Origin: Gammaproteobacteria bacterium
GTDB taxonomy: Bacteria; Pseudomonadota; Gammaproteobacteria; Xanthomonadales; Xanthomonadaceae
DNA length: 32,485 nt
Direction of reading: 5' to 3'
NCBI GenBank assembly: GCA_030431185.1
Contig: JAUIJO010000003.1
Span: 1 to 32,485 of the forward strand
The notes under the pieces were generated by a model. It was not told where the DNA came from, made no database searches, and was given only the letters and a program-made list of their open reading frames with translations. The stretch's first letter is position 1; each line of letters opens with the position of its first letter. This document shows, in pieces, positions 1 through 8,179 of the stretch. A program made the position numbers and the translations under genes.

Positions 1-1
1 C

Positions 2-265
2 GAGATGAAGTCGATCGGCTTCGTCACCCGGGTGCTCCGGGAGCAGGGCACGGGGCGCGAGCTGGCGGCGGTCTACGTGCCGACCACGCCGAACCCGACC
101 TCCGGCTACCTGGAGATCGTCCCGGTTGAGAAGATCACCCCCACCGACTGGAGCGTCGACCAGGCGATGAGCTTCATCATCTCAGGCGGCGCCGTCTCGC
201 CCGAGTCCATCCCCTTCAGCCCGCCGCCGGCCGCGCCCACCGAGGCGACCCCGGGCGCGGCGTGA
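2..265 (+). CDS. DUF502 family membrane protein, C-terminal part
   Basis: Only the C-terminal ~87 residues lie in the window; the reading frame enters from the left edge, so the first ATG seen (position 5) is internal rather than the true start. The run IGFVTR, followed by VYVPTTPNPTSGYLEIVP and a late SGG, matches the conserved C-terminal half of DUF502 proteins. These are small inner-membrane proteins with two N-terminal membrane segments (outside this window) and no established function. The tail is Pro/Ala-rich and looks unstructured. The stop codon overlaps the GTG start of the downstream transporter gene in a GTGA arrangement, so the two are probably translationally coupled. Family assignment is confident; function is unknown. 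Confidence 0.85.
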   Translation, partial: EMKSIGFVTRVLREQGTGRELAAVYVPTTPNPTSGYLEIVPVEKITPTDWSVDQAMSFIISGGAVSPESIPFSPPPAAPTEATPGAA

Positions 266-1038
266 CCGTGACGCGACCGTTGCTGGAGGACCGCGCCACG
301 CGACTGTTCATCGTGCTGGCGGCGTTCTTCTGCGCCAATGCGCTGCTGGCCGAGTTCATCGGGGTCAAGATCTTCGCCCTCGAGGACACCCTGGGCATCG
401 CGCCGCTGCAGTGGAACCTGTTCGGGCAGACCGGCTCGCTGAGCTTCACCGCCGGCACCCTGCTCTGGCCGGTGGTGTTCCTGATGACCGACGTCATCAA
501 CGAGTTCTTCGGCCGCCGCGGCGTCCGTTTCATCTCCTGGCTCGCGGTCGGCCTGATCTGCTACGGCTTCCTCTTCGCCTTCGCCGCGATCTCGCTGGCC
601 CCGGCCCAGTGGTGGGTGGCCGCGGCCCGGGCGCAGGGCGTGGAGGACTACCAGGCCGCGTTCGCCGCGGTCTTCGGCCAGGGGCTGTGGACCATCGCCG
701 GTTCCCTGGTGGCCTTCCTGCTCGGCCAGCTGATCGACGTGGCCGTCTTCCATCGCATCCGCCGCGCGACCGGCGAGCGATGGGTCTGGCTGCGCGCGAC
801 CGGTTCGACCGCGGTGTCGCAGCTCGTGGACAGTTTCGTGGTGCTCTACATCGCGTTCGTCCTGGGGCCGCAGAAATGGCCGACGTCGCTGTTCCTGGCG
901 GTGAGCACGATCAACTACGCCTACAAGATGCTGGCGGCCATCGCTCTGATCCCGCTGATCTACCTGCTGCGCGCGGGCATCATCGGATACCTGGGCCGGG
1001 AGCGCGCCGACCGCCTGCGCGCGCACGCGGCTGCCTGA
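262..1038 (+). CDS. yhhQ: Queuosine precursor transporter, YhhQ/VUT family
   Basis: A 258-residue integral membrane protein with about six hydrophobic helices. It shows the YhhQ/DUF165 (VUT) family pattern: an early ANALLAEFIGVKIF helix, then FLMTDVINEFFGRR, a later GQLIDVAVFHRIRR, and SQLVDSFVVLYIAF. In E. coli YhhQ imports the queuosine precursors preQ0 and preQ1 across the inner membrane. The GTG start overlaps the DUF502 stop by 4 nt (GTGA), which fixes the start and implies translational coupling. queA and tgt, which use such precursors, lie about 24 kb further on in this window on the other strand. I see no preQ1 riboswitch, which fits a gene without its own leader. The substrate is inferred from the family. 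Confidence 0.85.
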   Translation: MTVTRPLLEDRATRLFIVLAAFFCANALLAEFIGVKIFALEDTLGIAPLQWNLFGQTGSLSFTAGTLLWPVVFLMTDVINEFFGRRGVRFISWLAVGLICYGFLFAFAAISLAPAQWWVAAARAQGVEDYQAAFAAVFGQGLWTIAGSLVAFLLGQLIDVAVFHRIRRATGERWVWLRATGSTAVSQLVDSFVVLYIAFVLGPQKWPTSLFLAVSTINYAYKMLAAIALIPLIYLLRAGIIGYLGRERADRLRAHAAA

Positions 1039-1080
1039 AACGGGGCGCGGGCCCGGCCCCGCATGACCATCGGCCCATGC

Positions 1081-1096
1081 CATGCCCCGGGGCATG
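1081..1096. repeat. Perfect 16-bp palindrome in intergenic region
   Basis: CATGCCCCGGGGCATG is a perfect dyad (8-bp arms, no spacer) about 117 bp upstream of the DUF885 peptidase start. It could be an operator for a dimeric regulator or a chance GC-rich palindrome. Confidence 0.4.
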
Positions 1097-1212
1097 CAAT
1101 GATGCTGGGGTATCGCACGTGCGGGGAAGGCATGCGCCCGGGGGACCGACGCGCCCACGGGACCCGTCATCCCGCATCCGCGCCCGCAACCACACTCCAC
1201 GAGGAGCCACCG

Positions 1213-3057
1213 ATGACCCTGCCCCGCCTTGCCCGGACCCCGTTGACCGCCGCCCTGGCCGTCGCGATCGCTTTCACAGGGCTGGCCGTCGCGCCGGCAC
1301 ACGCCGCTGCGGCGCCGGTCGCCCTGCCGCTGTCCGCCGCGATGGCCGCCGACACCGCGAAAGCGGCGAAGCTCGACGCGCTCTACGAGCAGTACTGGGA
1401 AGAGTCGCTCGAGCTCAATCCCCTGTCGGCGACCTTCCAGGGCGACCCCCGCTACAACGACCGCCTCCCGAACTTCCTGTCCGAGGACTACCGCCAGAAG
1501 TCCCACGACTTCACCACGCGCTGGCTGGAGACCGTCGAGGCCGTCGGGCCCGAAGGCCTCGAGGGGCAGGACCTGATCAGCTACGAGATGTTCGTGCGCG
1601 ACCAGAAGAACGAGCTCGCCAGCGAGAAGTTCCCGGGCTGGCAGCAGCCGATCAACCAGTTCTACAACCTCGCCGCGATGGCCGTGCAGTTGGGCTCGGG
1701 CACCGGCGCGCAGCCCTTCAAGACCGTCGAGGACTACGACAACTGGACCAAGCGCGCCTCGCAGGTGCCGGTACTGTTCGACCAGGCGATCGCGAACATG
1801 AAGGTCGGCGTCGAGAACGGCGTCGTGCAGCCACGCGCGCTGATGGAGAAAGTGGTCCCGCAGCTCGACGCGCTGATCAAGGACGACCCCACCCAGACCC
1901 TGTTCTGGGGCCCCATCAAGAACATGCCCGAGTCCTTCAGCGAGGCGGACCGCACCCGCCTGACCGCCGAGTACAAGGCGCTGATCGCCGATACCCTGAT
2001 GCCGGCCTACAGCGAGCTGCGCACCTACATCGTCGACGACTACATGCCGCACACCCGCGACAGCGCAGGCATGGCCGACCTGCCCAATGGCGATGCGTGG
2101 TATGCCTTCAACGCCCGCCAGCGCACCACCACCGACCTGACCCCGGCGCAGATCCACGAGATCGGACTGTCGGAGGTCAAGCGCATCCACGGCGAGATCC
2201 TGGAGGTGATGAAGGAGGTGGGCTTCAAGGGTTCGCTGCAGGACTTCTTCCGCTTCATGCAGGACGACCCGCGTTTCAGCTTCGACACCGAGGACGCGCT
2301 GCTGGCGTACTACCGCGGGCTTGAAGACAAGATCGACGCGCACATCCCGAAGCTGTTCTCGCTCACGCCGAAGGCGCCGTTCGAGATCCGCCCGGTCGAG
2401 CCGTTCCGCGCGCAGTCGGCCGCCGGCGGCTCGTACATGAGCCCCAGCGAGGACGGCACCCGGCCGGGCATCTTCTACGTCAACACCTACGACCTGCCGA
2501 CCCGCAAGACCTGGGACGCGGAAGACCTCTACCTGCACGAGGCCATCCCCGGCCACCACTTCCAGCTGGCGCTGCAGCAGGAGCTGACCAACCTGCCGAA
2601 GTTCCGCCGCTTCGGCGGCGAAACCGCCTTCACCGAGGGCTGGGGCCTGTATGCCGAGTCGCTGGGCAAGGACCTGGGCGTCTACACCGACCCCTACAAC
2701 TACTTCGGCTACCTGCAGAACGAGTTGTGGCGGGCCATCCGCCTGGTCGTCGACACCGGCCTGCACAGCAAGGGCTGGACCCGCGAGCAGGTCATCAAGT
2801 ACATGCTCGACAACTCCGCCGAGAGCAAGACCCAGTCCACCGCCGAGGCCGAGCGCTACATGGCCATCCCGGGCCAGGCACTGGCCTACAAGATCGGCGA
2901 GCTGAAGATCAAGGAACTGCGCGCCCGCGCCGAGGAGGCCCTGGGCGACGACTTCGACATCCGCGAATTCCACGCCGAGGTGCTGAAGGACGGTTCGGTT
3001 CCGCTGGAGGTCCTGGAGGGCAAGATCGACCGCTGGATCGCCGCCAAGCAGGGCTGA
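1213..3057 (+). CDS. DUF885 family exported metalloprotein (putative peptidase)
   Basis: Encodes 614 residues starting at the ATG after GAGGAG (7-nt spacing). An in-frame upstream ATG at 1063 would place a non-hydrophobic 50-residue leader before the signal peptide and is rejected. The N-terminus is a classic Sec signal peptide (basic start, Ala/Val core, APAHA-type cleavage near residue 34). The C-terminal half carries HEAIPGHH at residues 442-449 and TEGW at 474-477, the zinc-site hallmarks of DUF885 proteins, which resemble HExxH metallopeptidases. Length is typical for the family. It is probably periplasmic and acts on peptides; the substrate is unknown. The gene stands alone and ends at a strong terminator. 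Two M13 peptidases follow further right, so this part of the window is rich in exported metallopeptidases. Confidence 0.85.
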   Translation: MTLPRLARTPLTAALAVAIAFTGLAVAPAHAAAAPVALPLSAAMAADTAKAAKLDALYEQYWEESLELNPLSATFQGDPRYNDRLPNFLSEDYRQKSHDFTTRWLETVEAVGPEGLEGQDLISYEMFVRDQKNELASEKFPGWQQPINQFYNLAAMAVQLGSGTGAQPFKTVEDYDNWTKRASQVPVLFDQAIANMKVGVENGVVQPRALMEKVVPQLDALIKDDPTQTLFWGPIKNMPESFSEADRTRLTAEYKALIADTLMPAYSELRTYIVDDYMPHTRDSAGMADLPNGDAWYAFNARQRTTTDLTPAQIHEIGLSEVKRIHGEILEVMKEVGFKGSLQDFFRFMQDDPRFSFDTEDALLAYYRGLEDKIDAHIPKLFSLTPKAPFEIRPVEPFRAQSAAGGSYMSPSEDGTRPGIFYVNTYDLPTRKTWDAEDLYLHEAIPGHHFQLALQQELTNLPKFRRFGGETAFTEGWGLYAESLGKDLGVYTDPYNYFGYLQNELWRAIRLVVDTGLHSKGWTREQVIKYMLDNSAESKTQSTAEAERYMAIPGQALAYKIGELKIKELRARAEEALGDDFDIREFHAEVLKDGSVPLEVLEGKIDRWIAAKQG

Positions 3058-3081
3058 TCGGCCCTCGCCGCGACCCGAACG

Positions 3082-3114
3082 AAAAGAGCCGGCGATTGCC
3101 GGCTCTTTTCTTTT
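3082..3114. terminator. Bidirectional intrinsic terminator
   Basis: A perfect 12-bp stem (3082-3093 with 3098-3109) with a GATT loop. T-rich sequence follows on the plus strand, and A residues at the left foot give a T tract on the minus strand. It lies between the convergent DUF885 and rhlE genes and probably serves both. Confidence 0.85.
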
Positions 3115-3134
3115 CATGCGGGGCCCGGGTGGGC

Positions 3135-4460
3135 TCAGGCGCCGGCGCTGCGCGAGGCCCCTCCGCGACGGCCAGGGCCGCCCCGCTGCTTCGGCCCGGC
3201 ATGGGCGTGGCGCGGCGCGGGCTTGCCGTGCGGGCGATGGCCCGGGGCGCGGCGGGCGTTGTTGTTCCCGCCCCCGCCGCGCTTGCTGCGCGGATTCGGG
3301 ATGGCGACGTCGAGGCGGATCGGACGGCTGGGCTCGAAGCCTTCCACCGCGATCATCTCCACGTCCTTCTTCAGCACGCGCTGGATCTGGCGCAGCAGGC
3401 CGCCCTCGTCGTGCGAGACCAGCGACAGCGCCTCGCCCGTCGCGCCGTTGCGCCCGGTGCGGCCGATGCGGTGCACGTAGTCCTCGGCGACCATCGGCAG
3501 GTCGTAGTTGATGACCAGCGGCAGGTTGGGGATGTCGAGGCCGCGGGCGGCAACGTCGGTCGCCACCAGCACGCGCGCCTTGGCGGCCTTGAACGCGTTG
3601 AGCGCCTTCTGGCGCTGCGCCTGGCTCTTGTTGCCATGGATCGCGACGGCCTTGATGCCCGCGGTCTCCAACTGCTCGGCAAGCCGGTTGCAGCCGTGCT
3701 TGGTCCGGCCGAACACGATCACCTGGTCGGTGTGGCGCCGGGCGAGGATGCTGATCAGCAGGTCGCGCTTGTTGTCGGAATCGACCGGGTGAGCGCGATG
3801 CGCGATGGTCTCGGCGATGGTGTTCTGGGTGGCGACCTGGACCTGCCTGGGGTCGCGCATGAACTCCAGCGCCAGCGCCTTGATCTGTGCCTCGAAGGTC
3901 GCCGAGAACAGCAGGGTCTGGCGCTCGCGCGGCAACTTGGCGAGTACGCGCTTGATCGCGGGCAGGAAGCCCATGTCGAGCATGCGGTCGGCTTCGTCCA
4001 TGACCAGCACCTCGATCGCGTCCAGGCGCACGCTGCCGCGCTCCATGTGGTCGAGCAGGCGGCCCGGTGTGGCCACCAGCACGTCGACGCCACGGCGCAG
4101 CGCATCGACCTGCGGTCCCATGCCCACGCCGCCGAAGATCATGCAGCTGGCGACCGGCAGGTGGCGCGCGTAGCCGCGCAGGTTCTCGTGGACCTGGACC
4201 GCGAGCTCGCGGGTCGGCACCAGCACCAGCACGCGCGGCTTGCGCGGGCCCTTGGCGGGTGTGGTCTTGGACAGGCGGTTCAACAGCGGCAGGCTGAAGG
4301 CGGCGGTCTTGCCGGTGCCCGTCTGCGCGCCGCCCAGGAGGTCGTGGCCGGCGAGGATCAGCGGGATCGCTTCGGCCTGGATCGGGGTCGGCGTGGTGTA
4401 GCCCTGTTCCGACAGCGCACGCAGCAACGCGGGCGCAAGCCCGAGGGATTCAAAAGACAT
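3135..4460 (-). CDS. rhlE: DEAD-box ATP-dependent RNA helicase, RhlE type
   Basis: Encodes 441 residues. It begins with the F-motif/Q-motif typical of DEAD-box proteins (FESLGL, TPTPIQ near residues 24-28). Then come motif I AQTGTGKT (45-52), PTREL (82-86), DEAD (155-158), SAT (186-188), a helicase C domain with ARGLDIP, and motif VI HRIGRTGR (330-337). A basic Gly/Arg/Asn-rich tail from about residue 385 is typical of RhlE and probably aids RNA binding. RhlE unwinds structured RNA in ribosome assembly and mRNA decay. The chosen ATG has GGAG upstream; a longer in-frame extension to 4778 lacks homology and reads through the leader. The untranslated space upstream is about 340 nt, so leader regulation is possible. 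Confidence 0.93.
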   Translation of the reverse strand: MSFESLGLAPALLRALSEQGYTTPTPIQAEAIPLILAGHDLLGGAQTGTGKTAAFSLPLLNRLSKTTPAKGPRKPRVLVLVPTRELAVQVHENLRGYARHLPVASCMIFGGVGMGPQVDALRRGVDVLVATPGRLLDHMERGSVRLDAIEVLVMDEADRMLDMGFLPAIKRVLAKLPRERQTLLFSATFEAQIKALALEFMRDPRQVQVATQNTIAETIAHRAHPVDSDNKRDLLISILARRHTDQVIVFGRTKHGCNRLAEQLETAGIKAVAIHGNKSQAQRQKALNAFKAAKARVLVATDVAARGLDIPNLPLVINYDLPMVAEDYVHRIGRTGRNGATGEALSLVSHDEGGLLRQIQRVLKKDVEMIAVEGFEPSRPIRLDVAIPNPRSKRGGGGNNNARRAPGHRPHGKPAPRHAHAGPKQRGGPGRRGGASRSAGA

Positions 4461-4802
4461 GTAGAGCTCCAATTCCTGATCCGCACCCATGGATGCGGAA
4501 TCACCCGGAGCTTTCCCTGTAGCCGCGCTGCGAGTCGTTTTATTTGAACGGCACCGGATGCTCCGGGCCGTGTCGGCGCTGCGAATGACGTGCGGAATAC
4601 AGGCCCCACCCCTTTTGCCCGCGAAGGGCGCCCCGATGGGATCGTGTCCCGTTGGAGGGGTGCGGCAGGATATAGCTGGGAAACGTACCCTTTCGGGCAG
4701 CAACCGAGCACCAGACGCCGCGCACTCTACGCGAAAGCACCGACCCATGCCAGCGATTCCGGGGCCGGCGGCCCCCATGCCATGCAGCCGTGGTCGGCCC
4801 GT
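4461..4802 (-). other. Long gene-free region upstream of rhlE
   Basis: 342 bp with no convincing gene, lying between rhlE and the beta-hydroxylase, both on the minus strand. Just upstream of the rhlE ribosome binding site (about 4481-4505, read on the minus strand) an imperfect hairpin forms between CCGCATC and GGTGCGG, with one G-U pair. Further upstream are AT-richer patches (TATATC at about 4671-4676 and AAATAAAA near 4540-4550) that could be -10 elements, but none has a good -35. This is probably a promoter plus leader for rhlE. Confidence 0.4.
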
Positions 4803-5708
4803 TCAGGTTCCCGGCGGCACGCGCCGGCAGGCCTGGACGCGATCCAGGACCGCGATCGCGTGGGCAAGCGCAGCCCGCTCCTCCTCGCTGAGGCCGGGGT
4901 GCCAGATGTCGAAGATCAGCACCGTGCGGACCCGCGTGCCGCGATTGCGGGCGCTGTGGAGGAACGAATCGTCGAACACCAGGAAATCATCGGGCACCCA
5001 CTGCCGCGTTTCGCCCGCCACGGTGATGGAGCAGCCGTCGGGCAGGTCGACGGGCAGGTGCGCGGTCAGCTTGATGTTGGACAGGCCATGGTGCGGGGGC
5101 AGCTCGGTGCCAGGCTTGAGCCGGGACACGAAGCACTCGGGCGCGTGAGGCGGGTATTGCGCCAGCGGGGCCTCCTCCAGGAACGCCCGGGTCCGCGGCA
5201 GGCCGGCCATCAGCGCCTCGTCCCAACGCTCGCGGCGCAGCAGGTGGCGGGCCGACCATTCCAGGCTGTCGGCCAGGCTACCCCACTGCCGGTCGCCGCG
5301 GGCCTGGGCATCGACATAAGGTACGAAGCCCTCCCCGCCTTCGAGGAAACCCAGCAGTTCCTCGCGCACGGGGCCGATGGCCGCCTGCAGCGGCGCCAGT
5401 GCCGGGAGGTCCGTGGTCGGGAACCAGGCTTGGGGCGGCAGCGCCGGGTAGTAGAGGAACAGCGGCTGTTGCGACGCGGACCTGAACTGGCCGGGGCGGC
5501 GGCCGAAGTAGATGTCCAGCCAGAGCCGGAAGGCCGGATGGGCCGACACGCTCTGCAGGTGGGCGTGCAGCACAGGGGGCAGCGCCGACGCGAACGCGGC
5601 GCTGACCGGGGCGCCGCTGCGCTCCAGGGCGTCACAGGACTGGGCCACGTCCCCAGGCGCCCGGGCCTGGCGCAACGCCTCCATGAATCGCTGTTCACTC
5701 GGGTTCAT
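4803..5708 (-). CDS. Aspartyl/asparaginyl beta-hydroxylase family protein
   Basis: Encodes 301 residues. The C-terminal ~110 residues match the Asp/Asn beta-hydroxylase domain, a 2-oxoglutarate/Fe(II) dioxygenase fold. The first iron ligand region is PPHHGLSNIKLTAHLPV (His206/207), followed by FDDSFLHSARN (His251), Arg261 for 2-oxoglutarate, and IFDIWHP. The N-terminal ~110 residues look like a helical region of unknown role. Bacterial members hydroxylate either protein side chains or lipid A acyl chains (LpxO). This one has no membrane helices and is soluble, so a protein or small-molecule substrate seems likelier than lipid A, but that is inference. It is probably monocistronic: rhlE follows only after 340 bp and the upstream M13 gene is divergent. 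Confidence 0.82.
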   Translation of the reverse strand: MNPSEQRFMEALRQARAPGDVAQSCDALERSGAPVSAAFASALPPVLHAHLQSVSAHPAFRLWLDIYFGRRPGQFRSASQQPLFLYYPALPPQAWFPTTDLPALAPLQAAIGPVREELLGFLEGGEGFVPYVDAQARGDRQWGSLADSLEWSARHLLRRERWDEALMAGLPRTRAFLEEAPLAQYPPHAPECFVSRLKPGTELPPHHGLSNIKLTAHLPVDLPDGCSITVAGETRQWVPDDFLVFDDSFLHSARNRGTRVRTVLIFDIWHPGLSEEERAALAHAIAVLDRVQACRRVPPGT

Positions 5709-5919
5709 GCCGTCATTGTCCCGCCTCGGGGCCCGTCGCGATAGCCATGGCGGGCCCCGCGCCCGCCCCGTGCATGACCTTTTGCACCCTCACGCCGCCC
5801 CAAAGCGGTCTATGGTGGGCTGTCGCCTTTTCGACGGACCGACCTGCCCCGTCCCCTGGCCCATGCCACCGGCCGGACCGCAGGATCGATACGACATTCC
5901 TTCACCAGGCCGGAGCACC

Positions 5920-8022
5920 GTGACCGTGAAAAAACCGCAAATCCTTCTGCTTTCCATCGCCATCGCCGCCACCGTCGCCGCCTGCGGCAAGCCCGACGAG
6001 ACCCCCACGGCGCAGGTCGATGCCACCGCCTCGCAGGACGACGGCATCAAGCTGGACGAAACCAAGCTGCCGCCGATGAACAGCTTCGTCGCCAGCGACC
6101 TCGACCCCAGCAAGGACGCCTGCACCGACTTCGGCGGCTACGTGAACGGCAAGTGGCTGGCCACCAACGACATCCCCGGCGACCGCACCTCCTGGGGCGC
6201 CTTCGAGATGCTCGCCGAGCGTTCGCTGGCCGTGCAGCGCCAGATCGCCGAGCAGGCCGCCGCCGACACCGATGCCACCGGCGTCGAGAAGATCGTCGGT
6301 GACTTCTGGGCCACCGGCATGGACGCGGAAAAGATCAACGCGCAGGGTCTCGATCCCATCAAGGGCGAGCTGGCCGAGATCGACGCGCTCGACAGCCAGG
6401 ACAAGATCGCCGACTTCCTGCGCAGCAGCGCCGCCAAGGGCCAGTTCTACCTGTTCGGCTTCGGTCCCGAGGCCGACTTCAAGGACTCGACGATGAACAT
6501 CGCCTATGCCGCGCAGGGCGGCCTGGGCCTGCCGGACAAGACCTACTATTCGGACGCGAAGCGGGCCGACAAGCTGGAGGCCTACCAGGCGCACGTCGCC
6601 AAGGTGCTCGAGCTGGCCGGCGCAAGCGCCGAAGACGCCGCGGCGCAGGCCAAGGACGTGATCGCGTTCGAGACCCGCCTGGCGAAGGCCTCCAAGTCCA
6701 GCGAGGAACTCTCGCGCGACGTCGAGCTGTACTACAACCCGGTCACCCTGGCCGAGGCCGACAAGCTGACCCCGAACTTCCCGTGGACCCGCTTCTTCGA
6801 GTCCCAGGGCATCGAGGCGCCGGCCATGTTCTCCCTGGCGATCCCCGACTTCCACAAGGAAGTGAGCGCCATGCTCGCCGACGTGCCGGCCGACCAGTGG
6901 CGCAGCTACCTGCGCTTCCACGCCGTCGATGGCGCGTCGCCGTACCTGTCCGACGCCTTCGTCGAAGAGAACTTCAACTTCTACAACAAGGCCCTGCGCG
7001 GCCAGAAGGAACTCAAGGAGCGCGGCAAGCGCGTGCTCGGCACCATCGAGAACGCCGCCGGCGAAGCCCTGGGCCAGCTCTACGTCGACGTGGCGTTCTC
7101 GCCCGAGTCGAAGGAGCGGATGGAGACGCTGGTGTCCAACCTCAGCGATGCCCTCAAGGGCCGCATCGAGAACCTGGACTGGATGACCGACGAAACCAAG
7201 GCCAAGGCCATGGAGAAGTGGGCCTCGTTCACGCCCAAGATCGGTTACCCCGACAAGTGGCGCGACTTCAGCGGCCTGTCGACCGACCGCGACAGCTACA
7301 TCGGCAACGTGCTGTCGGCGATGGAGTTCAACTACAAGTGGAACCTGTCCAAGATCGGCCAGCCGGTGGACAAGACCGAGTGGGGCATGAGCCCGCAGAC
7401 GGTCAACGCCTACTACAACCCGCTGCAGAACGAGATCGTGTTCCCGGCCGCCATCCTGCAGCCGCCGTTCTTCGACGCCAAGGCCGACGACGCCGTCAAC
7501 TACGGCGGCATCGGCGCGGTGATCGGCCATGAGATGACCCACGGCTACGACGACCAGGGCAGCCGCTTCGGACCCAGCGGCAACTTCGAGAACTGGTGGA
7601 GCGACGCCGACTCGAAGGGCTTCTCGGGCCGGACCGACAAGCTGGTCGCCCAGTTCAGCGGCTACAAGGCCAACGACGAAGAGCACGTCAATGGCAAGCT
7701 GACCCTGGGCGAGAACATCGCCGACCTGGGCGGCCTGGCCACGGCCTACGACGCGATGAAGAAGGCGACCGAGGGCACGCCGGACCCGATGATCGACGGC
7801 ATGACGCGCGACCAGCGCTTCTTCGCCAACTGGGCCACGGTGTGGCGCCGCAACTTCACCCCCGACGAGTTGAAGGTGCGCCTGTCCACCGACCCGCACG
7901 CCCCCGCGAACTTCCGCGCGATCGGCGCGCCGTCGAACCTGCCGGCCTTCGCCGCGGCGTTCGACTGCAAGCCCGGCCAGCCGATGGTCCGCCAGGGCGA
8001 CGACCAGGTCATCATCTGGTAA
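5920..8022 (+). CDS. M13 family metallopeptidase (neprilysin-like lipoprotein)
   Basis: Encodes 700 residues from a GTG with GGAG just upstream; a second GTG at 5926 is an alternative start. The longer frame upstream has no homology. A short signal peptide ends in a lipobox (VAAC, Cys about residue 22), so the mature protein is a lipoprotein. Gluzincin residues are complete: HEMTH at 537-541 and ENIAD with Glu598/Asp602. The substrate-binding NAYY motif is followed by NPLQNEIVFPA, and DPHAP..R near the C-terminus supplies the transition-state His and Arg. The C-terminus ends in Trp, as in neprilysin/PepO proteins. It probably degrades peptides in the periplasm. A second M13 gene follows beyond a terminator. 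Confidence 0.93.
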   Translation: MTVKKPQILLLSIAIAATVAACGKPDETPTAQVDATASQDDGIKLDETKLPPMNSFVASDLDPSKDACTDFGGYVNGKWLATNDIPGDRTSWGAFEMLAERSLAVQRQIAEQAAADTDATGVEKIVGDFWATGMDAEKINAQGLDPIKGELAEIDALDSQDKIADFLRSSAAKGQFYLFGFGPEADFKDSTMNIAYAAQGGLGLPDKTYYSDAKRADKLEAYQAHVAKVLELAGASAEDAAAQAKDVIAFETRLAKASKSSEELSRDVELYYNPVTLAEADKLTPNFPWTRFFESQGIEAPAMFSLAIPDFHKEVSAMLADVPADQWRSYLRFHAVDGASPYLSDAFVEENFNFYNKALRGQKELKERGKRVLGTIENAAGEALGQLYVDVAFSPESKERMETLVSNLSDALKGRIENLDWMTDETKAKAMEKWASFTPKIGYPDKWRDFSGLSTDRDSYIGNVLSAMEFNYKWNLSKIGQPVDKTEWGMSPQTVNAYYNPLQNEIVFPAAILQPPFFDAKADDAVNYGGIGAVIGHEMTHGYDDQGSRFGPSGNFENWWSDADSKGFSGRTDKLVAQFSGYKANDEEHVNGKLTLGENIADLGGLATAYDAMKKATEGTPDPMIDGMTRDQRFFANWATVWRRNFTPDELKVRLSTDPHAPANFRAIGAPSNLPAFAAAFDCKPGQPMVRQGDDQVIIW

Positions 8023-8045
8023 GTCCACCGCGACCGCTCGACCCC

Positions 8046-8078
8046 GCGAAGGCCCGGCATGTCCGGGCCTTCGCTTTG
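8046..8078 (+). terminator. Intrinsic terminator after first M13 gene
   Basis: A perfect 12-bp GC-rich stem (8046-8057 with 8063-8074), 5-nt loop CATGT, followed by TTTG. It separates the two M13 genes into different transcription units. Confidence 0.75.
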
Positions 8079-8179
8079 CCTGGCCTTGCCTGTCTGCCGC
8101 CCCACCGGGCCGCATGCCGTGACGTCAAGCTCATGGGGGCCGTTGCTACACTCCGCCGGTCATCCCGATGGAAGCCGAC

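Noticed and set aside
262..340. preQ1 riboswitch for the queuosine transporter
   Set aside because: The gene overlaps its upstream neighbour and has no leader. None was seen before queA either, where only 34 nt separate it from the Lrp-type gene.
106..3117. 1003-codon minus-strand ORF opposite yhhQ and DUF885
   Set aside because: Low-complexity Arg/Gly/Leu/Val composition with no recognisable domain. It lies antisense to two well-supported genes and is a high-GC shadow.
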